9,836 nucleotides of DNA from Gallionellaceae bacterium UBA5126 (GTDB taxonomy: Bacteria; Pseudomonadota; Gammaproteobacteria; Burkholderiales; Gallionellaceae), in the NCBI GenBank assembly GCA_002414205.1, contig DHYQ01000069.1, forward strand, positions 40,654 to 50,489, read 5' to 3'. The position numbers and the translations under genes were made by a program. Position 1 is the stretch's first letter; each line of letters starts with the position of its first letter. A model generated the notes under the pieces. It was not told where the DNA came from. It ran no database searches and saw nothing but the letters and a program-made list of their open reading frames with translations. Below are positions 6,315 to 9,836 of this stretch, piece by piece.

Positions 6315-6535
6315 GCGCGACACACCCGGATGTTGGCGGCTTCACGTAAACGCAACACAATATCGGTGGTGCCTAGACGCACCTGAATCGGCCCGGCGAA
6401 AGGGGCTTTGCGGATGACTTCCAACATCTGTCCAGTGCGAAAACCCAAGGCCTGCAAACGCTGATGCAAGCTCTCCTCGGCGTGGATAGCAACGATGGTG
6501 GCGCGTTGACCACAGGGCAAGTCATTCAGGTTCAT
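6311..6535 (-). CDS. feoA: Ferrous iron transport accessory protein FeoA
   Basis: FeoA is a small cytoplasmic SH3-like protein needed for FeoB activity, thought to bind it directly. From ATG 6535 the product has 74 residues, close to E. coli FeoA (75). Typical features are MNLNDLPCGQRATIV at the start, HQRLQALGFRTGQMLEVIRKAPFAGPI (24-50, the L-x-x-LGF-x-x-G core of the fold) and QVRLGTTDIVLRLREAANI (51-69), which includes the usual VLR-x-x-EA ending. A TTG at 6553 would add six residues (MNRLPA). Neither start has a clear Shine-Dalgarno sequence, and I prefer the ATG on length and alignment. It is the first gene of feoA-feoB-mqo and its TGA overlaps the feoB ATG by 4 bases. No FeoC gene is seen nearby. 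Confidence 0.92.
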   Translation of the reverse strand: MNLNDLPCGQRATIVAIHAEESLHQRLQALGFRTGQMLEVIRKAPFAGPIQVRLGTTDIVLRLREAANIRVCRA

Positions 6536-6564
6536 GGCGGGCAAGCGATTCAAATAGGCAAAAC

Positions 6565-6587
6565 GGGCGTCATTATTTCACACGCCC
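6565..6587. promoter_or_regulatory. Inverted repeat spanning the putative feoA -10 box
   Basis: GGGCGT (6565-6570) and ACGCCC (6582-6587) flank an 11-base A/T-rich centre that includes the -10 candidate of the feo promoter. Dyads of this geometry are typical of repressor operators, which makes it a candidate site for an iron- or redox-responsive regulator. The 6-bp arms are short, so chance is possible. Confidence 0.35.
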
Positions 6588-6601
6588 GGCGTTTTTGTCG
6601 C
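6572..6601 (-). promoter_or_regulatory. Candidate sigma-70 promoter for feoA-feoB-mqo
   Basis: Read on the minus strand: a -35 of GCGACA (6596-6601, four of six to TTGACA), an 18-base spacer and a -10 of AATAAT (6572-6577, five of six to TATAAT). This would place the transcript start about 30 bases before the feoA ATG. It is a manual match. No convincing Fur or FNR box was found beside it. Confidence 0.4.
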
Positions 6602-6629
6602 GCAGGGTATGCGCGCGGCTGATTTCGGT

Positions 6630-6660
6630 TAGAATGCGTCCCTTTGGATTTTGAGGCGAG
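6630..6660 (+). promoter_or_regulatory. dapA leader: -10 candidate and ribosome binding region
   Basis: TAGAAT (6630-6635) is a reasonable -10 box; at 17 bases upstream only a weak -35 (GTATGC, 6607-6612) is available. GAGGCGAG (6653-6660) precedes the ATG at 6667, with GGCGAG 6 bases away, and acts as a moderate ribosome site. The feoA and dapA starts are 131 bases apart and divergent, so both promoters must fit in this gap. Confidence 0.4.
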
Positions 6661-6666
6661 TCAAGC

Positions 6667-7545
6667 ATGATTAAGGGCAGTATTGTGGCCATCGTCACCC
6701 CCATGCAGGCGGATGGCAGTTTGGATCTGGCGGGTTTCCGCTCCCTGATTGATTTTCACATTGCGCAAGGCACCGACGCTATCGTGGTGGTCGGCACCAC
6801 CGGCGAATCGCCCACCGTCAGCGTGGAAGAACACCAAACCCTGATTACTGTCTGCGTGGAACACGTCGCCAAACGTGTACCTGTCATCGCCGGTACCGGT
6901 GCCAATTCCACCCGCGAAGCCATTTCCCTGACCGCCTTCGCCAAGCAAGCCGGTGCGGATGCTGCACTGAGCGTCGTGCCCTATTACAACAAGCCCACCC
7001 AAGAAGGGCTGTACCAGCACTTCAAGGCGATTGCCGAAGCAGTGGACCTGCCAGTGATTCTGTACAACGTCCCCGGTCGCACCGGCGTGGATATGTCGAA
7101 TGACACCGTGTTGCGTCTGGCCGCGCTGCCCAACATCATCGGCATCAAGGATGCTACCGGCGACATCGCCCGTGGTAGCGACTTGCTGCAACGCGCACCC
7201 AAGGACTTCGCCATCTACAGCGGTGATGACGCCACGACAGCGGCGCTGCTGCTGCTGGGTGGTCACGGCAGTATTTCCGTCACCGCCAACGTCGCACCGA
7301 AAAAAATGCACGACATGTGTGCCGCCGCCATGGCCGGTGATGCCGCCACAGCAGGCGCTCTCAACTTCGAGTTGTTGGGCTTGCACCGCAATCTGTTTGT
7401 CGAGGCCAACCCGATTCCAGTCAAGTGGGCCGTCGCCCGTCTGGGCCTGATGCAAAATCACCTGCGCCTGCCGCTATTGCCGCTGACCTCCGGCAATCAA
7501 ACGGTGGTGGAGCAGGCCATGCGTCAGGCTGGCGTCCTTGAATAA
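6667..7545 (+). CDS. dapA: 4-hydroxy-tetrahydrodipicolinate synthase
   Basis: This cytoplasmic enzyme condenses pyruvate with L-aspartate 4-semialdehyde, the first committed step to diaminopimelate and lysine. The 292-residue protein has the length of E. coli DapA and can be numbered alike. It shows the N-terminal [10 protein letters not shown] (4-13), GTTGES (43-48) with Thr44/Thr45, [16 protein letters not shown] (104-119) with Tyr106/Tyr107, [10 protein letters not shown] (131-140) with catalytic Tyr133 and carboxylate-binding Arg138, and GIKDATGD (159-166) with Schiff-base Lys161. Lysine-feedback residues Ser48, His56, Asn80, Glu84 and Tyr106 are kept, while the E. coli Ala49 and His53 are Pro49 and Val53 here, so inhibition by lysine is likely but may be altered. 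bamC starts 22 bases after the stop, the usual dapA-bamC pairing, and the two probably share a transcript. Confidence 0.97.
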   Translation: MIKGSIVAIVTPMQADGSLDLAGFRSLIDFHIAQGTDAIVVVGTTGESPTVSVEEHQTLITVCVEHVAKRVPVIAGTGANSTREAISLTAFAKQAGADAALSVVPYYNKPTQEGLYQHFKAIAEAVDLPVILYNVPGRTGVDMSNDTVLRLAALPNIIGIKDATGDIARGSDLLQRAPKDFAIYSGDDATTAALLLLGGHGSISVTANVAPKKMHDMCAAAMAGDAATAGALNFELLGLHRNLFVEANPIPVKWAVARLGLMQNHLRLPLLPLTSGNQTVVEQAMRQAGVLE

Positions 7546-7556
7546 GCAATCCCCGC

Positions 7557-7562
7557 AGGAGA
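7557..7562 (+). promoter_or_regulatory. Ribosome binding site that sets the bamC start
   Basis: AGGAGA lies 5 bases before ATG 7568. It favours this start over the in-frame TTG at 7538, which overlaps the dapA stop and would put ten polar residues before the signal peptide. Confidence 0.8.
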
Positions 7563-7567
7563 ATCGA

Positions 7568-8680
7568 ATGAAAAAGTGGCAATTGAGCGTCCTCAGTATC
7601 ACCCTGGCATCCATCGCCGGGTGTAGCAGCGTCGGCATGGGCAGCAAACAGGTAGATTACCGGGGGGGTGCTAGCGTCGCGCCCAGTCTGGAAGTGCCCC
7701 CTGAAATGAGCACCCCAGCGACCGATGATCGCTTCAAAGTACCGCAAGCCGATAGCAGCGGCATCGCCACTTACTCCAGCTACAACCAGAAACAACCCGC
7801 CAGTGCCGTCGCCGCCAGCAACCCCGCCGTGTTACCCACCGTCAAGGGTGTACATCTGGAACGCAACGGCACGCAACGCTGGCTGGTGGTCGAGGACAAA
7901 GCCGAAAACGTCTGGCCCACCGTCAAAACCTTCTTGCAGGAAACCGGCCTGACCCTCAAGACCGAAGATCCCGCCACCGGGGTACTGGAAACCAACTGGG
8001 CAGAAAACCGGGCCAAGATTCCACAAGAAGGGCTGCGCAGCTTGGTGGGCAAAGTGTTTGACAACCTGTATAGCTCCGGCCAGCGCGACCAGTTCCTGGT
8101 ACGTCTGGAACGCAGCAAGGATGGCAACCGCACCGAAATCTACCTGACCCATCACGGCATGGAAGAAGTGCTGGCAGAGGACCGCAACACCTCCAAATGG
8201 CAAGCGCGCCCCGCCGATCCCGAACTGGAAGCCATCATGCTGCAACGCCTGATGGTGCGTCTGGGCGGCAGCCCCGCCCAAGCACAAGCCATCGTCGCCG
8301 ACGAAGTGGCCAAAACCCCAGTGGGCAGCGGTGAAGCCAAGTTACAGGAAATCTACGACGGCAGCCAAATCATCCTGATCCGCGACAACTTTGAACATAG
8401 CTGGCGACGTGTTGGCCTGGCGATTGAAAAGAGTGGCTTTATCATTGAGGACAAGGATCGCGCCAGCGGCGTGTATCTGCTGCGCCGCGCCAAGGTTGAA
8501 GAAAGCTGGGCGGACAAGCTGAAATTCTGGCAAGACAAACCGGACATGAAGGCGCGCTACCGCGTGACGGTCAAGGAAAACAACGGCGTGAGCGAAGTGT
8601 CTGCGGGCGATCAGGATGGCACCAGCACCGAGGATAGCCGGGCATTGGTGGAAAGCCTGTACAAGAACCTCGCCCCTTGA
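7568..8680 (+). CDS. bamC: Outer membrane protein assembly lipoprotein BamC (NlpB/DapX family)
   Basis: BamC is a lipoprotein subunit of the BAM complex that inserts beta-barrel proteins into the outer membrane. The 370-residue precursor has a short basic start (MKKWQ), a hydrophobic core and the lipobox IAGC with lipidated Cys19. Ser20 after it does not give the Asp(+2) inner-membrane retention signal, so outer-membrane sorting is expected. A flexible Pro/Ser/Ala-rich linker (about 25-90) carries LEVPPEM at 41-47, a hallmark of this family in betaproteobacteria. Two helix-grip domains follow, at roughly 96-205 (WLVVEDKAENVWPTVKTFL, GVLETNWAENRAK, RTEIYLTHHG) and 265-370 (LIRDNFEHSWRRVGLAIEKS, VYLLRRA, RYRVTVKEN). 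It is somewhat longer than E. coli BamC (344). Start ATG 7568 is fixed by AGGAGA and the signal peptide. Transcribed with dapA, and followed by a T-tailed hairpin within a long palindrome. Confidence 0.94.
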   Translation: MKKWQLSVLSITLASIAGCSSVGMGSKQVDYRGGASVAPSLEVPPEMSTPATDDRFKVPQADSSGIATYSSYNQKQPASAVAASNPAVLPTVKGVHLERNGTQRWLVVEDKAENVWPTVKTFLQETGLTLKTEDPATGVLETNWAENRAKIPQEGLRSLVGKVFDNLYSSGQRDQFLVRLERSKDGNRTEIYLTHHGMEEVLAEDRNTSKWQARPADPELEAIMLQRLMVRLGGSPAQAQAIVADEVAKTPVGSGEAKLQEIYDGSQIILIRDNFEHSWRRVGLAIEKSGFIIEDKDRASGVYLLRRAKVEESWADKLKFWQDKPDMKARYRVTVKENNGVSEVSAGDQDGTSTEDSRALVESLYKNLAP

Positions 8681-8700
8681 CGAGCTGTCGAAATGACTGT

Positions 8701-8797
8701 GAGGCCATGATGCGGCATTGGAAATGCGGCTCAAAATGCGCATTTACACCCCGTAAACTGCGCTTTTTCGCCACTTTCCGCCTTGCCTGATGGCCTC
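8701..8797. repeat. 97-bp long imperfect palindrome between bamC and the MBL-fold gene
   Basis: GAGGCCAT (8701-8708) and ATGGCCTC (8790-8797) are perfect outer arms. Going inward, the two halves continue to match with small gaps (GCGGCATTGGAAATGCGGC on the left against GCCACTTTCCGCCTTGCC on the right). The centre is the stem GCGCATTTAC (8738-8747) / GTAAACTGCGC (8753-8763). The whole could fold into one long hairpin. It contains no sensible reading frame. Its compact, nested design suggests a dispersed non-coding repeat or a miniature mobile element; the copy number cannot be seen from one window. Confidence 0.7.
8738..8768 (+). terminator. Probable Rho-independent terminator of dapA-bamC
   Basis: The stem GCGCATTTAC (8738-8747) / GTAAACTGCGC (8753-8763), with one bulged base and a 5-base loop, is followed by TTTTT (8764-8768). 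AAAA at 8733-8736 mirrors the T-run, so it could also work weakly in reverse. It lies 57 bases past the bamC stop and is the core of the 97-bp palindrome. Confidence 0.6.
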
Positions 8798-8826
8798 TCG
8801 CTACGTTTTCCCCGGTTTATCTGATG

Positions 8827-9594
8827 ATGCGCTTTGCCTCTTTGGGCAGCGGCAGTGAAGGCAACGGCCTGCTGGTCTCAGCAGGCCGTACTCATTTGCT
8901 GCTGGACTGCGGCTTTGGCCTGAAAGAATCCGTCACGCGCTTGGCGCGCTTGGGCATCGAACCGGCGCAACTCAGCGGCATCCTCGTCACCCACGAGCAC
9001 GGCGACCACAGCCACGGCGTGGCGCTATTGGCGCGCAAATACCAACTGCCCGTCTGGCTGACCCACGGCACCTGGCGCAGCGCCCAGCGCGCCCTGGGCA
9101 ATCTGCCCGCGCCCAACTTCATCGACCCGCACCAGCCTTTCGCCATTGGCGATCTGGAACTCCTGCCCTACCCGGTACCACACGATGCCGCCGAGCCGGT
9201 GCAATTCGTCTTTGCCGACGGCCAGCACCGTCTGGGCGTGCTGACCGATGTCGGATGCAGCACGCCACACATCATCGCCATGCTCAGCGGCTGCGACGCG
9301 CTGGTGCTGGAATGCAACCACGACAGCCAAATGCTGGCCGACGGCCCCTATCCCCCCAGCCTGCAACAGCGCGTCGGCGGACGCCTAGGCCACCTCGGCA
9401 ACCACCAAGCCGCCGAACTGCTGGCCCAACTCGACCGCAGCAAACTACAACACCTCCTCGCCGCCCACCTCAGCCAACAAAACAACACCCCACAACTGGC
9501 CTTAGCCGCCCTGTGCGAGGTATTGAATTGCACCCCGGATTGGCTGGGCATCGCCGACCAGCACAGCGGCTTTGATTGGCGGGAATTGCGCTAG
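8827..9594 (+). CDS. MBL-fold metallo-hydrolase (YycJ/VicX-like)
   Basis: A 255-residue cytoplasmic protein of the metallo-beta-lactamase fold. The opening MRFASLGSGSEGNGLLV (1-17) is typical of the YycJ/VicX subgroup, some members of which are reported exonuclease-like. Metal-ligand motifs are in order: LVTHEHGDHSHGV (53-65, HxHxDH with His56, His58, Asp60, His61), VPHDA (117-121, His119), LTDVG (139-143, Asp141), LECNHD (161-166) and LLAAHLS (210-216, His214). Two dinuclear Zn/Mn sites are therefore intact. The substrate cannot be told from sequence. Consecutive ATGs occur at 8824 and 8827; the second gives the family's usual MRFASLGSGS start, but the first is equally possible. No Shine-Dalgarno sequence is evident before either. 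It follows dapA-bamC, a neighbourhood I recall from betaproteobacteria, but the terminator-like palindrome between them (ending 29 bases before the start) argues for separate transcription or read-through. Confidence 0.9.
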   Translation: MRFASLGSGSEGNGLLVSAGRTHLLLDCGFGLKESVTRLARLGIEPAQLSGILVTHEHGDHSHGVALLARKYQLPVWLTHGTWRSAQRALGNLPAPNFIDPHQPFAIGDLELLPYPVPHDAAEPVQFVFADGQHRLGVLTDVGCSTPHIIAMLSGCDALVLECNHDSQMLADGPYPPSLQQRVGGRLGHLGNHQAAELLAQLDRSKLQHLLAAHLSQQNNTPQLALAALCEVLNCTPDWLGIADQHSGFDWRELR

Positions 9595-9600
9595 GCGCAC

Positions 9601-9634
9601 GGGAAACGGGAAACGAGACTCGCCGCGTGGCGGC
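9601..9634. repeat. Short tandem GGGAAAC pair and small GC hairpin after the MBL-fold gene
   Basis: GGGAAAC occurs twice head to tail (9601-9607, 9608-9614). Eight bases later GCCGC (9622-9626) and GCGGC (9630-9634) form a small hairpin with a 3-base loop. No T-run follows, so it is a poor terminator candidate. Position just after the stop is the only hint of function. Confidence 0.4.
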
Positions 9635-9678
9635 TCAGGGGAAATGCCAAGCGGCGCTATGGAAATACTGAATCAACC

Positions 9679-9768
9679 CGTTCGCCCTGAGCTTGTCGAA
9701 GGGCATGCTGCGTAACACTTTGATCGTTTTATGCCTCCATTCATGGTTCGACAAGCTCACCACGAACG
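9679..9768. repeat. Dispersed palindromic repeat of the CCTGAGCTTGTCGAAGGGC type
   Basis: The left arm 9679-9700 (CGTTCGCCC then TGAGCTTGTCGAA) and right arm 9747-9768 (TTCGACAAGCTCA then CCACGAACG) are inverted copies agreeing at 19 of 22 positions, the three differences clustered as CCC against TGG. The left arm also folds locally as GCCCT (9684-9688) / AGGGC (9700-9704). The motif CCTGAGCTTGTCGAAGGGC is a very common intergenic repeat in many proteobacterial genomes, as I recall. The 46-base spacer between arms holds no gene. Confidence 0.8.
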
Positions 9769-9836
9769 GAGACATAAATCAGCGGCTGACTCAAGCAAGG
9801 TTAATCAGCACATTGCAACATGCTCCTGCCAAAAAA
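9769..9836. other. Right-edge stretch with no assigned feature
   Basis: After the palindromic repeat, the last 68 bases show no start, stop-bounded frame or hairpin I can support. They may belong to the upstream region of a gene beyond the window. Confidence 0.5.

Noticed and set aside
6536..6620. Fur or FNR box in front of feoA
   Set aside because: Only fragments such as AATAATGA are seen; no match to the 19-bp Fur consensus or to the TTGAT-N4-ATCAA FNR site could be made.
6661..7461. Long open frame on the minus strand opposite dapA (266 codons)
   Set aside because: It is fully antisense to a confident dapA, its composition (Gly/His/Val/Gln-rich) is that of a mirrored GC-rich gene, and it shows no family motif or ribosome site.
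7538..7567. TTG start for bamC overlapping the dapA stop
   Set aside because: It would place ten polar residues ahead of the lipoprotein signal; ATG 7568 has AGGAGA 5 bases upstream.
1..9836. CRISPR array, tRNA, rRNA, insertion sequence or attachment site
   Set aside because: No regularly spaced direct repeats, cloverleaf, rRNA stretch or transposase/integrase reading frame was found on either strand.

Overview
The window reads as ordinary chromosome of a moderately GC-rich proteobacterium, most likely a betaproteobacterium or a close gammaproteobacterial relative. The evidence is the order dapA - bamC - metallo-beta-lactamase-fold protein, a BamC with a long proline-rich N-terminal linker containing LEVPPEM, a quinone-linked malate dehydrogenase (Mqo), and dispersed palindromes of a kind common in these classes. 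No phage, plasmid, integrase, CRISPR, tRNA or rRNA signal was found.

Layout. At the left edge (2-658, +) is the C-terminal part of peptide chain release factor 3 (prfC), cut by the window. It is followed by an A/T-richer gene for a DUF4238 protein (714-1586, +), which looks acquired. Next is a 261-bp gap holding a strong hairpin terminator inside a larger palindrome, a possible remnant of a zinc-ribbon gene, and a small inverted repeat. A secreted protein of unknown function with two Asp-rich DxDGDG loops follows (1848-2858, +). A 133-bp convergent junction then carries three palindromes in a row. On the minus strand lies a tight gene run transcribed as feoA - feoB - mqo (6535 down to 2992), with a 4-base stop/start overlap and a 17-base gap. 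Divergent from it is the dapA - bamC pair (6667-8680, +). A 97-bp long imperfect palindrome that includes a T-tailed hairpin separates bamC from a YycJ/VicX-type MBL-fold hydrolase (8827-9594, +). The last 242 bp contain another dispersed palindrome and no gene.

How the genes relate. feoA/feoB import ferrous iron, and mqo feeds malate electrons to quinone. Their packing predicts one transcript. dapA makes the first committed precursor of lysine and peptidoglycan diaminopimelate, and bamC encodes a lipoprotein of the outer-membrane protein assembly machine, so this block serves the envelope. The least explained parts are the DUF4238 gene with its repeat-bounded surroundings, the unknown exported protein, and the fact that most intergenic gaps are occupied by a different palindromic element. 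I do not see convincing evidence for a new multi-gene system.
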